From Paenibacillus sp. (GTDB taxonomy: Bacteria > Bacillota > Bacilli > Paenibacillales > YIM-B00363): 54,156 nt of DNA. The position numbers were made by a program, and so were the translations under genes. The DNA lies in the NCBI GenBank assembly GCA_031181325.1, contig JAPSKX010000010.1, forward strand, positions 1-54,156. Reading direction: 5' to 3'. The notes under the pieces were generated by a model, which saw only the letters and a list, made by a program, of their open reading frames with translations, was not told where the DNA came from and made no database searches. Shown one piece after another: positions 44,098 through 52,805 of this stretch (position 1 is the first letter of the stretch; each line of letters opens with the position of its first letter).

Positions 44098-44599
44098 ATT
44101 TAAAGAACGTATGATCGCCGATCTTCGCCGTCTTCACGGCGTTCGGATTCGGATGATGCTCGGCGATGTCCATATTGGCGAAATAGACCGCGCCGTTCGT
44201 CGGATCTTTCCCGTTCAGCGCATCCCGGGCCGCGTCATAGGCGGAATCCACCGGCTCGTTATCGATGGCTCCGTTGCCGACCGGCTGGAATTGCCCTTCG
44301 GCATAGATGACTTCCTCGATGTTCGCGCCGAAGCCTTCCTCCACCCGGTTCAAGACGACGGCCGCGACCGCCACTTGTCCTTCGTATGGCTCGCTCTTCG
44401 CTTCCGCGCTGACGAGATGCGCCAGCAATTCAACCTTCTCGGCCGCTTGCGGATCGCTTTCCGTTGTTCGAATCGCTTCAACAGTGTGTACCGGTTGCTG
44501 AACCGTATTCTCATACCCTGTAGACGTATCTTTATTCGCCACTACAAGGGCGTTGGAAAGGATCGCCGCAAGCAGCATCAACGCTGCTGCTTGGTTCAC
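44096..44599 (-). CDS. SleB/CwlJ-type cell wall hydrolase
   Basis: A 167-residue protein with a hydrophobic N-terminus (MNQAAALMLLAAILSNALVV), then a Hydrolase_2 domain. LLAHLVSAEAKSEPYEGQVA carries the conserved Glu of the catalytic region, followed by AAVVLNRVEEGF, EVIYAEGQFQPV and GAVYFANM, all typical of SleB/CwlJ. Family members cut peptidoglycan, often spore cortex. The start is GTG, with GGTGAG just upstream as a modest ribosome binding site. No germination partner gene (YpeB type) is next to it, so a spore role is not shown. Confidence 0.88.
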   Translation of the reverse strand: MNQAAALMLLAAILSNALVVANKDTSTGYENTVQQPVHTVEAIRTTESDPQAAEKVELLAHLVSAEAKSEPYEGQVAVAAVVLNRVEEGFGANIEEVIYAEGQFQPVGNGAIDNEPVDSAYDAARDALNGKDPTNGAVYFANMDIAEHHPNPNAVKTAKIGDHTFFK

Positions 44600-44719
44600 T
44601 TTCTCACCGTCCTATTCGTTTTGGGAAAAGACCTTCTCTAAGAGTAGGATTTACATTTCATCATTCCATTGTAGTCGATCCGCCGAACGTTATCATTATG
44701 AAAATGTAGGCAGCGCCGA

Positions 44720-45736
44720 TCACGAGTATATCAACTCGCGGCGGTTCGTCGTGAGCGGGGGCTGCTCGAGCCATCCGCGGTCGACGACGAGGTCGAACGT
44801 ATCCTTCGCGTACGCCATGATTTCGCCGACGATCTTCGCGTAATGCGCGATGAGATCGGCCCGCATGGACAAGGCCAAAGCATGCGAAATCAATACGATG
44901 TCGACGGCGTTCAACATATTGATCATCGCCATAATGATTTTGTCCGAGAAGGGAGAGCTCGTCGATGCGGTGACCTCCATGCCGACGGTTACGGTGCCGA
45001 GCAGCTCCTCGTCCATTAATAACTTGTTAAAGAGCTCGATTTGCTTCTCGCTGATTTTTTTCCCGCGAAGGATATGGTCTCGAAGCTTCTTATCTTGCAT
45101 CACTTGCGCGAAGCCGAGCATCACGAGGACGGCGAAGTAATTTCTTTCGATATTGAAGAAGATCTCCGACAGCTCGATGGCGCTCAGGGGGCGCTTGTGT
45201 CCGGTGAGGCCGTCCAGGAAGGCGACATGCCGCACATATTCCACCCGATCCGGATAATTCATCTTCGGCGGCCGATCGTATAACCCTTTTTCCAATGACA
45301 GCTTTACGGCTTCGCCGAACAGTTCGGTCGTCGTATGCAGGCACTCGTTGAAGAAATCCAGCACATCGAGCCGTACGTTGTTGGAAGAGGTGAAGGCGTA
45401 ATTAATCATTCCCATTCGGCTCGTCATGTAGATGAAGCTGAGCGCGAAGGCGTCATGGAACAAGGGGGGAGCGGATAGATCGATGTCCTTGTCCGTGAAG
45501 CCGTCGGGAATCGGGAAATGTTCTTTGTCGAAAAAGGCGCGGATTCGCTCCAGTCGGCCCTGCGAGACATGTAACGACTTTTGCGCCAGCGGAACGATGT
45601 CGCCGTCCTGCAGATGGTGCAAGAAATATTGGAGGAAACAAACCGTCATGCTCTCCTGCATGTATATGCTCCAGAGGCCGCCGATTTCGGTACTGCTCAG
45701 TTCGATGTTTACTGGTTTTACCCCGGGCTTCGTCAT
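44720..45736 (-). CDS. DUF3231 family ferritin-like helical protein
   Basis: A 338-residue protein of two similar all-helical halves (about 10-165 and 180-335). Each half shows the DUF3231 pattern: LWSIYMQESMTVCFLQYFL, FPIPDGFTDKDIDLSAPPLF and KGLYDRPPKM, then FNIERNYFAVLVMLGFAQVM and SPFSDKIIMAMI. The family is common in sporulating Bacillales, and its biochemical role is not established. ATG with AAGGAG upstream on the minus strand. Divergent from the DNA repair gene at 45890. Confidence 0.85.
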   Translation of the reverse strand: MTKPGVKPVNIELSSTEIGGLWSIYMQESMTVCFLQYFLHHLQDGDIVPLAQKSLHVSQGRLERIRAFFDKEHFPIPDGFTDKDIDLSAPPLFHDAFALSFIYMTSRMGMINYAFTSSNNVRLDVLDFFNECLHTTTELFGEAVKLSLEKGLYDRPPKMNYPDRVEYVRHVAFLDGLTGHKRPLSAIELSEIFFNIERNYFAVLVMLGFAQVMQDKKLRDHILRGKKISEKQIELFNKLLMDEELLGTVTVGMEVTASTSSPFSDKIIMAMINMLNAVDIVLISHALALSMRADLIAHYAKIVGEIMAYAKDTFDLVVDRGWLEQPPLTTNRRELIYS

Positions 45737-45822
45737 CGCGGTGATCTCCTTCGCGTATTGATGTCGCAGCTTAGGTTTTCCATATGAGCCGAGTCTAATC
45801 CGTGGTTTTAGGGCGGCGGCAG

Positions 45823-45851
45823 TTTACATGCTATCAGGGCTATGGTATTTT
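45823..45851 (+). promoter_or_regulatory. Promoter of the DNA alkylation repair gene
   Basis: TTTACA (45823-45828), 17-base spacer and TATTTT (45846-45851), with TGG giving an extended -10. It lies 38 bases before the ATG. Confidence 0.6.
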
Positions 45852-45889
45852 TGAAGCGATTTCCCATTTCGGAAGGAGCGTACCGCGTC

Positions 45890-46597
45890 ATGGAATTCGA
45901 AGAAGTCATGCAGGGGCTTGAGGCGTTAGGCAAGGAACGGATCAAGAAGACGTACCTCGCCGGCGGCGCGCGCGAGCCGCTCTTCGGCGTGGCGACGGGC
46001 GCGATGAAGCCGATGGCGAAGAAAATCAAGATCGATCAACCGCTCGCCGAGCGATTATACGCGACCGGCAATTACGACGCTATGTATTTCGCGGGCATTA
46101 TCGCGGACCCGAACGGGATGACGGCGGCGGATTACGAGCGTTGGATGGACGGCGCTTACTTCTATATGCTTTCCGACTTCGTCGTATCGGTCACGCTGTC
46201 GGAAGCCAACATCGCGCAGGAGGTGGCCGACCGCTGGATCGCGAGCGACGAGGAGCTGCGCCGATCGGCGGGCTGGAGCTGCTATTGCTGGCTGCTCGGC
46301 AGCCGGCCGGATCGCGAGTTTTCCGAAAGCAAGCTCGCCGGCCTGCTCGAGACGGCGGAGCGGACGATTCGGGACGCGCCCGAACGAGCGCAGTCCTCTA
46401 TGAATAACTTCCTGTACACGACGGCGGTGTCCTACGTACCGCTTCACGACAAGGCGTATGAGACGGCGATGGCCGTCGGACCGATCGAGATCGTCCGCGG
46501 CAAGAAGGCGGTCCGAACGCTTCATGCCGCCGAAGGCATCCGCAAGGCCGTGGACAAGGGGAGTCTAGGGTTCAAGCGGAAGCATGTGAGGTGTTAA
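45890..46597 (+). CDS. DNA alkylation repair protein, AlkD-like HEAT-repeat fold
   Basis: A 235-residue all-helical protein of the AlkC/AlkD superfamily, which removes or recognises alkylated bases. AGGAREPLFGVATGAMKPMA at the start, LYATGNYDAMYFAGIIADP, and the WMDGAYFYMLSDFVVSVTL and RSAGWSCYCWLLGS helices are family-typical HEAT repeats. The ATG at 45890 is chosen for GGAAGGAG (45871-45878); an in-frame codon at 45842 would sit inside the promoter. Its stop codon overlaps that of the convergent MFS gene. Confidence 0.85.
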   Translation: MEFEEVMQGLEALGKERIKKTYLAGGAREPLFGVATGAMKPMAKKIKIDQPLAERLYATGNYDAMYFAGIIADPNGMTAADYERWMDGAYFYMLSDFVVSVTLSEANIAQEVADRWIASDEELRRSAGWSCYCWLLGSRPDREFSESKLAGLLETAERTIRDAPERAQSSMNNFLYTTAVSYVPLHDKAYETAMAVGPIEIVRGKKAVRTLHAAEGIRKAVDKGSLGFKRKHVRC

Positions 46598-47811
46598 CGA
46601 GCATCCAGCGATTTCAGTCGCCGTAAAGACGGAAACAAGACCATCCACAGTCCGGCGACGGCGATCGTGCCGACGCCTCCGACGAACGTCGCCGGCACCG
46701 CGCCGATAAAGCCCGCCAGCAAGCCGGATTCGAACTCGCCGAGTTGATTGGACGTCCCGATGAACATCGAATTGACCGCATTCACGCGGCCTCGCATGTC
46801 GTCGGGCGTCTGCAGCTGCACCAGCGTGGACCGGATGACGACGCTGATGACGTCCGAAGCCCCGATGAAGAATAACGCCGCGATCGACACCATCAAGTTC
46901 GTCGATAACGCGAACGCCATCGTCGCGATCCCGAAGACGGCAAGCGAGCCGAACATCGTAAGACCGAAGGCGCGCTTCAGCGGGAAGTATGCGAGATAAA
47001 TCGACATTCCTAACGCGCCTATGGCCGGCGCGGCTCGCAGCAGCCCGAGGCCCCAGCCCCCCGCTTGCAGAATGTCTTGGGCGAAGATCGGCAGCAGCGC
47101 GGTCACGCCGCCTAATAACACGGCAAACATATCGAGCGACACCGCGCCGAGAATGAGCTTGTTGCGGTAGACGAAGACGAGACCGGTAAATAGCGATCGC
47201 AGCGAGAGCGGCTCCAGCCTTCTTTCGACTTTCTCCATAGCGATGAGCGCCGTCAGGATCGCAGACGCCGCGAGCAGCGCGATGGAAGGGACGTAGACGA
47301 AGCCGGGTCCGAGCGAAATCAGCACGCCGCCGAGCGAGGGACCGATAATTTGCGCGCTCTGGCCCGCCGACGTGCTCCATGCGATCGCCTGTTGCAGCAT
47401 CGGCTTCGGGACGAGCTGCGGCAGCAGCGATGTCATCGCAGGTCCTTCGAAGGCGCGGCAAGCGCCGATCACCGCCGCCGCCAGCAAGATTTCGTTCCGC
47501 CCCAGCCAGCCAGCAATACTGCCGATCAGCAAATACGCCGCCGCGGCGGCTTCGAGCAGCTGACACAGCGCGGCGATCCATCGACGGTCGAAGCGGTCCG
47601 CGACTTGCCCGGCCACGAGTCCCATCGCCAGCATGGGGACGAACTGGGCAAGCCCGATATAACCGAGGCTGAAGGCGTCGTTCGTAATTTCGTACATTTG
47701 CCATCCGATCGCGACCGTAAGCATCTGGAAGGTAGTGGACGACAACGTCCGAGCGGTCCAAAATTTCGCGAAGGCCGGTTGTCTCAGGATGGAGTCTCGG
47801 TGAAGGAGCAA
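46594..47811 (-). CDS. MFS transporter, EntS/MFS_3-type exporter
   Basis: A 405-residue membrane protein with about 12 hydrophobic helices. GLVAGQVADRFDRRW (loop 2-3 signature near residue 70), CRAFEGPAMTSLLPQLV and LVQLQTPDDMRGRVNAVNSM are strongly typical of the EntS/MFS_3 group, which exports siderophores or drugs. The start is TTG, with GAGGAGG 11 bases upstream on the minus strand. It is downstream of the ABC exporter genes on the same strand, separated by a 79-base gap with a hairpin. The substrate is unknown. Confidence 0.9.
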   Translation of the reverse strand: MLLHRDSILRQPAFAKFWTARTLSSTTFQMLTVAIGWQMYEITNDAFSLGYIGLAQFVPMLAMGLVAGQVADRFDRRWIAALCQLLEAAAAAYLLIGSIAGWLGRNEILLAAAVIGACRAFEGPAMTSLLPQLVPKPMLQQAIAWSTSAGQSAQIIGPSLGGVLISLGPGFVYVPSIALLAASAILTALIAMEKVERRLEPLSLRSLFTGLVFVYRNKLILGAVSLDMFAVLLGGVTALLPIFAQDILQAGGWGLGLLRAAPAIGALGMSIYLAYFPLKRAFGLTMFGSLAVFGIATMAFALSTNLMVSIAALFFIGASDVISVVIRSTLVQLQTPDDMRGRVNAVNSMFIGTSNQLGEFESGLLAGFIGAVPATFVGGVGTIAVAGLWMVLFPSLRRLKSLDAR

Positions 47812-47840
47812 GGGCAGGTTCGCCTCCTCGACTGTACATG

Positions 47841-47878
47841 GATAGCCCCCGGTTCTTCAAGAAGAATCGGGGGCTATC
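47841..47878 (-). terminator. Hairpin between ABC exporter and MFS genes
   Basis: GATAGCCCCCG/CGGGGGCTATC forms an 11-bp stem extended by TTCTT/AAGAA. It has no T-run on either strand, so read-through into the MFS gene is possible. Confidence 0.55.
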
Positions 47879-47890
47879 GATCGTGGTGTT

Positions 47891-49666
47891 TTATGCTTCC
47901 ATTTTTTGCGCCGTATAGAGTTTGTGATACAGACCTCGGCGGGCGAGGAGCTCGTCGTGCGAGCCGGATTCCGCGATGCCCTTGTCGGACACGTACATAA
48001 TGCGGTCGCAGTTCTTCACCGTGGACAGCCGGTGCGCGATGATGAACGAGGTGCGCCCCTTGAGCAGCTCGTTCAAGCCTTGCTGAAGCAGCCGCTCCGT
48101 CTTCGCGTCGATCGACGAGGTCGCTTCGTCCAAGATTAGAATTCTCGGATTCGCCAGCAGCGTCCGCGCGAAGGAGATCAGCTGCCGCTGGCCTTGCGAC
48201 AGCTTCGAGCCGCGCTCGTTCACTTCGGTCATATATCCATGTTCGAACTCGCGGATGAAGTCGTCGGCGCGTACGGCCTTCGCGGCGGCGACGACTTCTT
48301 CTTCGGTGGCGTCGAGCCGTCCGTACCGGATATTGTCCAGGATCGTCCCCGAGAAGATGAAGCTGTCCTGCAGCATAATGCCCATCTGGCTGCGGAGAGA
48401 CTGCAGCGTCACCTGCGAAATATCGTGCCCGTCGATCAACACCCGGCCGCCGGTTACGTCGTAGAAGCGGGAGATCAGGTTGACGACCGTCGTCTTGCCG
48501 GCGCCCGTCGGGCCGACGAGGGCGATGCTCTCGCCGGCTTTCGCCTCGAAGCTCACGTTCTGTAGAATGGTATGGCCTGGGTCGTACCCGAAAGTAACGT
48601 CGTCGAAAGCGACATTCCCCTGCACGGCCGGCAACGGCTTCGCCCCCGGCGCGTCCTTGACGGTGACCGGTTCGTCCAGCGTCTCGAAGATGCGCTCGAG
48701 ATAAGCGACGGCGTTGATGAAGTTATTGTACAGGTTCGACAGGTTCTGGATCGGCTGCCAGAACCGGGCCGCATAGCTGCTCATGGCGAGAATGACGCCG
48801 AAGGTCACCTCTTGCGGGCTCAGCGCCAACAGACCGACGAGGTAAATGAACGCCGTAACGATCGTAGACAGGTTATCGACGGTGAAGGGAACGAGCGCGT
48901 TATATTTCAGCGCCCGCATCCACTCCGTGCGGTAATTGTCGGCTAGCCGCGTAAAGATGCCTTCGTTGCGCGACTCGCGGGAGAAGATCTGCGTCACTCC
49001 GATCCCGGCGATGCTCTCCTGCAAATACGCGTTCATGTTGGAGCTCTTGTTGGACACCGCCTGCCAGGCGCGCCGCTGCCGGGTCTTGATCAGCAGCATG
49101 AAGCCCAGGAAGACGGGGAGTCCGCCCAAGATGACGAACGAGAGGCGAACGTCGACGGCGAACATGAAGGCGGCGATGAACAGCAGGTTCACGATCTCCA
49201 GGATGAAGTTGATGATGCCGTTGGATAAGACGTCGGACACGGAGTTGACGTAATTGACGACCCGGATCAGGATCTTGCCTTGCGGGCGGTCGTCGTAATA
49301 CTTGAACGGCAGCTGCTGCAGATGTTTGAACAAGTCGGTGCGGATGTCGAAGATGATCTCTTGGCCGACGTTCGTCATGATGCGCGAGCGGATCGTCGCG
49401 AGCGCGACGCTGACGACGATCGTCAGCAGCAGCAGCGCCGCCCAGCCGAACAACGCGCCGACTTCCTTCGCGGGGATCGTCACGTCGACGACGTGTTGGA
49501 TAATGAGCGGCGCCGACAGGGCGATGGCCGCGGACAGCGCGCTGAGCGCGAAAGCCAGAAGCATCGGCTTCTTCTGCTTCTTAATGTATACGGCCGCCCG
49601 GCGGAAGTGCTTGATATTGAAGGGCGACTCCAAATCTTCGTCGATGTCGAATTTATTCCTGGCCAT
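47891..49666 (-). CDS. ABC exporter half-transporter with canonical ATPase site
   Basis: A 591-residue fused exporter. About six membrane helices (residues 30-310) come before a nucleotide-binding domain. Walker A is GPTGAGKTT, signature LSQGQRQ, Walker B ILILDEATSSID with the catalytic Glu, and H-loop IIAHRLST. It overlaps the upstream exporter gene by 14 bases (49653-49666), so the pair is translationally coupled. The partner has a degenerate site, so this subunit should supply the active ATPase chemistry of a heterodimer of the BmrCD/TM287-288 type. Drug or lipid export is likely; the substrate is unknown. Confidence 0.93.
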   Translation of the reverse strand: MARNKFDIDEDLESPFNIKHFRRAAVYIKKQKKPMLLAFALSALSAAIALSAPLIIQHVVDVTIPAKEVGALFGWAALLLLTIVVSVALATIRSRIMTNVGQEIIFDIRTDLFKHLQQLPFKYYDDRPQGKILIRVVNYVNSVSDVLSNGIINFILEIVNLLFIAAFMFAVDVRLSFVILGGLPVFLGFMLLIKTRQRRAWQAVSNKSSNMNAYLQESIAGIGVTQIFSRESRNEGIFTRLADNYRTEWMRALKYNALVPFTVDNLSTIVTAFIYLVGLLALSPQEVTFGVILAMSSYAARFWQPIQNLSNLYNNFINAVAYLERIFETLDEPVTVKDAPGAKPLPAVQGNVAFDDVTFGYDPGHTILQNVSFEAKAGESIALVGPTGAGKTTVVNLISRFYDVTGGRVLIDGHDISQVTLQSLRSQMGIMLQDSFIFSGTILDNIRYGRLDATEEEVVAAAKAVRADDFIREFEHGYMTEVNERGSKLSQGQRQLISFARTLLANPRILILDEATSSIDAKTERLLQQGLNELLKGRTSFIIAHRLSTVKNCDRIMYVSDKGIAESGSHDELLARRGLYHKLYTAQKMEA

Positions 49667-51428
49667 GCGCCGTCACCTGTCTTTCGATGCCTTCGTTCTG
49701 CAGCATAAATACGTCGTAGTAGTACCCGCGCTTCGCGAGCAGCTCGGCGTGCGTGCCTTCTTCCACGACGCGTCCCTCGTCGAGGATGAGGATCCGGTCG
49801 GCTTTCGCGGTCGTCGAGACGCGCTGCGCGATAATGATCTTCGTGCAGCGCGTCTCCGTCTCGCGAAGACTTCGCTGAATATGCTCCTCGGTCTCGAGAT
49901 CGACGGCGGACGTCGTGTCGTCCAAAATCAGGATCGGGCGGCGGACCGCCATGGCGCGGGCGAGCGCGATGCGCTGCTTCTGCCCGCCGGAGAGTCCGAC
50001 GCCGCGTTCCCCCACGATCGTGTCGTATCCCTCGGGCATCTTCGTAATGAAGTCGTGCGCGGCCGCGAGCCGGGCGTATTCGATCGTCTTCTCCTCCGGC
50101 AGCTCGGGATCGCCGTAAGCGATATTGCCGTCGATCGTCTCGGAGAAGAGGAGGACGTCTTGGGTGGCGATGCCGATATTGCCGCGCAGCTCGTCCAGCG
50201 CAAGCTCCCTTACGTCTACGCCGTCGATCCGTACGCTTCCCTCCGTTACGTCGTAGAAGCGCGGAATCAGGTTGACGATCGTCGTCTTGCCGGAGCCGGT
50301 CGGACCCATGATGGCCACCGTCTCGCCGGGCTCGACCGTAAAGCTGACCTCGTGCAGCACCGTCGCGCGATCGTACTTGAAGCTGACGCGATCGAACTCG
50401 ATGCGCCCGTCGTATCGGCGCTTCTCGATTGTTTTATGCGAGTTGACGATGTTCGGCTTGGCATAGTACACCTCGATAATCTTGGCGAGGCTCGCGAAGA
50501 AGCGCTGGATATCGTTGATAATGATGCCGATATTGCGCATCGGGTTGGATACGGCCCACACGAGCGCGGAGAACGCCGAGAACTCCCCGAAGGTGATCCG
50601 TCCGTTCATGACGAACAAGCCGCCCACGAGCAGCAGGATCACGTTGAATGCATGCGCCAGCGTCTCCAAATAAGGGAAGTAATCGAGCCACACGAGGGCG
50701 GCCGCCTTGTTCGCCTTCGAATAGTTGAAGTTCTTCTGCTGGAACTTCTCGACCTCGAACGCTTCGCGGGCGAACGCCTTGACGACTCGATTGCCCGAGA
50801 TGTTCTCCTGCGTGGTCGAGTTCAGCTGCGACAGCCGCTCCCGCAAGTCCACATACATCGGTCGTACGCGCTTGGCGAACAGGTACGCTACGATAAAGAT
50901 CGGCGGAGACAAAACCAAGAGGCTCCATGTCAACAAAGAATCGATCGCGAAGAAGTAGGCGACCGCGGCGATGAAGATCGTCGCGGACTCGACGATCGTC
51001 TTGACGATCCACGACATGGAATGGCGGACCATATCGAGATCGCCCGTCATCTTCGTCATCAGATCCCCGGTGCGGTTGCGGTCGTAATACTCCCGGTCTT
51101 GGCCCTGAATCTTATTGAAGAGGAAAATCCGAACCTTGTACATCATATTTTGCGTGGCGCGCTCGTATTGCATCATCGTCACGTAAGCGAGGCCCGTCCG
51201 CAGGAGAGAGAAGACGATCATCCCGGCGACTAAGCCGATTAACAGCCCTCGCTGCTCCGTAAGATTCCGGAGCGCGTCCTCCCCGGTAATGAACGTATCG
51301 ACGATCCGTTGGCCGAGGTAGGGATTCACGATCAAGAGCGAAGAGACCACAATCGACAGACAGAGCGCGACAATATACCTTGTTCGGTTTCCTTCCAGAT
51401 TGCTCCACAACCACTTGAGCTCGAACAT
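49653..51428 (-). CDS. ABC exporter half-transporter with degenerate ATPase site
   Basis: A 591-residue partner of the following gene. Six membrane helices, then Walker A GPTGSGKTT and signature LSGGQKQR are normal. Walker B reads LDDTTSAVD, with Asp in place of the catalytic Glu (codon 49917-49919), and the H-loop reads IIIAQRVST, with Gln in place of His (codon 49824-49826). Both changes mark the inactive half of asymmetric heterodimeric exporters. The ATG at 51428 is chosen for its AGGTGA site and the normal start MFELKWLW; the frame stays open 19 codons further up. An extended -10 promoter lies at 51474-51482. Confidence 0.92.
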   Translation of the reverse strand: MFELKWLWSNLEGNRTRYIVALCLSIVVSSLLIVNPYLGQRIVDTFITGEDALRNLTEQRGLLIGLVAGMIVFSLLRTGLAYVTMMQYERATQNMMYKVRIFLFNKIQGQDREYYDRNRTGDLMTKMTGDLDMVRHSMSWIVKTIVESATIFIAAVAYFFAIDSLLTWSLLVLSPPIFIVAYLFAKRVRPMYVDLRERLSQLNSTTQENISGNRVVKAFAREAFEVEKFQQKNFNYSKANKAAALVWLDYFPYLETLAHAFNVILLLVGGLFVMNGRITFGEFSAFSALVWAVSNPMRNIGIIINDIQRFFASLAKIIEVYYAKPNIVNSHKTIEKRRYDGRIEFDRVSFKYDRATVLHEVSFTVEPGETVAIMGPTGSGKTTIVNLIPRFYDVTEGSVRIDGVDVRELALDELRGNIGIATQDVLLFSETIDGNIAYGDPELPEEKTIEYARLAAAHDFITKMPEGYDTIVGERGVGLSGGQKQRIALARAMAVRRPILILDDTTSAVDLETEEHIQRSLRETETRCTKIIIAQRVSTTAKADRILILDEGRVVEEGTHAELLAKRGYYYDVFMLQNEGIERQVTAHGQE

Positions 51429-51473
51429 CCGATATTCACCTGTTTCTTTAATTTGTCCGTCTAACAAAGTACG

Positions 51474-51482
51474 ATTATAGCA
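51474..51482 (-). promoter_or_regulatory. Extended -10 promoter of the ABC exporter pair
   Basis: TGCTATAAT on the minus strand, 46 bases before the ATG at 51428. The -35 region is weak (ATTCCC). Confidence 0.6.
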
Positions 51483-51518
51483 CAATTCTCTCGCATGGGA
51501 ATCGAAAGATTATAGGCG

Positions 51519-51548
51519 CTTACACTCTCCGCTTCAATCGATTATACT
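51519..51548 (+). promoter_or_regulatory. Promoter of the DUF4317 gene
   Basis: CTTACA (51519-51524), 18-base spacer and TATACT (51543-51548), about 40 bases before the ATG. Confidence 0.5.
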
Positions 51549-51589
51549 GGGGAAAGTCATTTCATCCCGAAGGAGCTGTCCGACGCGTT

Positions 51590-52753
51590 ATGATCAAGAA
51601 AGAACTCGCGCACATTCGCAAGCAATTCAAGCTGGACCACGATTTGCTCAAGGTTTTCGATATCTTAAACGTATATATAATGAAGGAAAGCTCTGAAATC
51701 TATCACTACGAGTGTCAGCCGTTCGCTCTGGTCGATCGAGAGAAGCAAGAGTTGTATATGGGCAATTTCAAGAAGCTGCTGACCGGCGAGCTCGATCAGA
51801 AGCTGTTCGAGTTGAAGTTTCAAGAGGATGCGGAGGAGCCGACGAAGGTGCTGCTGCATCAAGGGCTCGTGACCGGCCGTACGGAAGATTGGATGAACTT
51901 CATGCTGTTGCTGGTAGAGAAGATGCTGAAGGATACGAAGTACGAGCGGGATACGGTCGTCACGTTCGTGCGAGGGGAATATTTCCGCCCGACCCGAAGC
52001 CGGAGCGAAGAGTCCGAGGAGAGCGAGAAGGACGAGCTGTTCGCGCATCCCTTCATTCTGTGCAGCGTCAACAGCACGGAGCAGCAGAAGAAGACGCTGC
52101 AGTTCGACTATGTCGAGCGCGAGTTCAAATATAACGTCATCGTCGACCCGATCGTGAAGCTGAGCGCGCCGGAGCAAGGCTTCTTCTATCCGAGCGTGAC
52201 GGACAACGCGTCCGACGTGAACCGCATCCTGTACTGCACGGGGAAGGCGAACGAGCCGGATCATCATTACATCGATCAGGTGCTGAACGCGGAGAAGACG
52301 ATCACGGCACAGGAGGAGCGGGTCATCTTCGAGGAAATCGTGAAGGAAGTGGCCGGCGACGAGCTCGACGCCGCGACGCTGGCGCAGGTGTACGAGGAGA
52401 TCCATCGGGTCGTCGACGCCCATCAGGAGGAAGAACCGCCGAAGCTGGATTACGCGGACGTCGAGCGCGTGCTGACGGCAAGCGGCGTAGCGGACGTGAC
52501 GACGGAGCAGGTGCAGCGCGCGTTCGAGACGGTCGTCGACGATCGGAATTACGAGCTGAAGGCGAGCAGCGTGCTGCCGAAGTTCACGAGCAAGTCGCTT
52601 AAGATCGAGACGAAGGTCGCGACGATCTCGGTCAGTCCGCAGGATTTGAAGTATGTGAAGCAAGTCCAATACCATGGAAAACGATGCCTCTTGATCGAAG
52701 TCGACGAAGAGGTCGTCGTCGAAGGCTTCACGCTTGCTACCGAGACGCTGTAG
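51590..52753 (+). CDS. DUF4317 family protein
   Basis: A 387-residue soluble protein. The N-terminus KKELAHIRKQFKLDHDLLKV and YMGNFKKLLTGELDQKLFEL match the DUF4317 family of Firmicutes, which has no established function. An Arg/Ser/Glu-rich patch lies near residue 140. No signal peptide or membrane segment. ATG start with AAGGAG 14 bases upstream, longer than usual. It is a single gene between the divergent exporter promoter and a terminator. Confidence 0.85.
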   Translation: MIKKELAHIRKQFKLDHDLLKVFDILNVYIMKESSEIYHYECQPFALVDREKQELYMGNFKKLLTGELDQKLFELKFQEDAEEPTKVLLHQGLVTGRTEDWMNFMLLLVEKMLKDTKYERDTVVTFVRGEYFRPTRSRSEESEESEKDELFAHPFILCSVNSTEQQKKTLQFDYVEREFKYNVIVDPIVKLSAPEQGFFYPSVTDNASDVNRILYCTGKANEPDHHYIDQVLNAEKTITAQEERVIFEEIVKEVAGDELDAATLAQVYEEIHRVVDAHQEEEPPKLDYADVERVLTASGVADVTTEQVQRAFETVVDDRNYELKASSVLPKFTSKSLKIETKVATISVSPQDLKYVKQVQYHGKRCLLIEVDEEVVVEGFTLATETL

Positions 52754-52762
52754 CCGGCGGCC

Positions 52763-52800
52763 CGGCCCCCGTCCCGCATCGGTTGCGGCGACGGGGGCCG
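52763..52800. terminator. Terminator between convergent DUF4317 and esterase genes
   Basis: CGGCCCCCGTC/GACGGGGGCCG forms an 11-bp stem, extended by CCGC/GCGG. Only a short T-rich tail follows on the plus strand. It lies 10 bases after one stop and 5 before the other, so it may serve both genes. Confidence 0.7.
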
Positions 52801-52805
52801 TTGCG

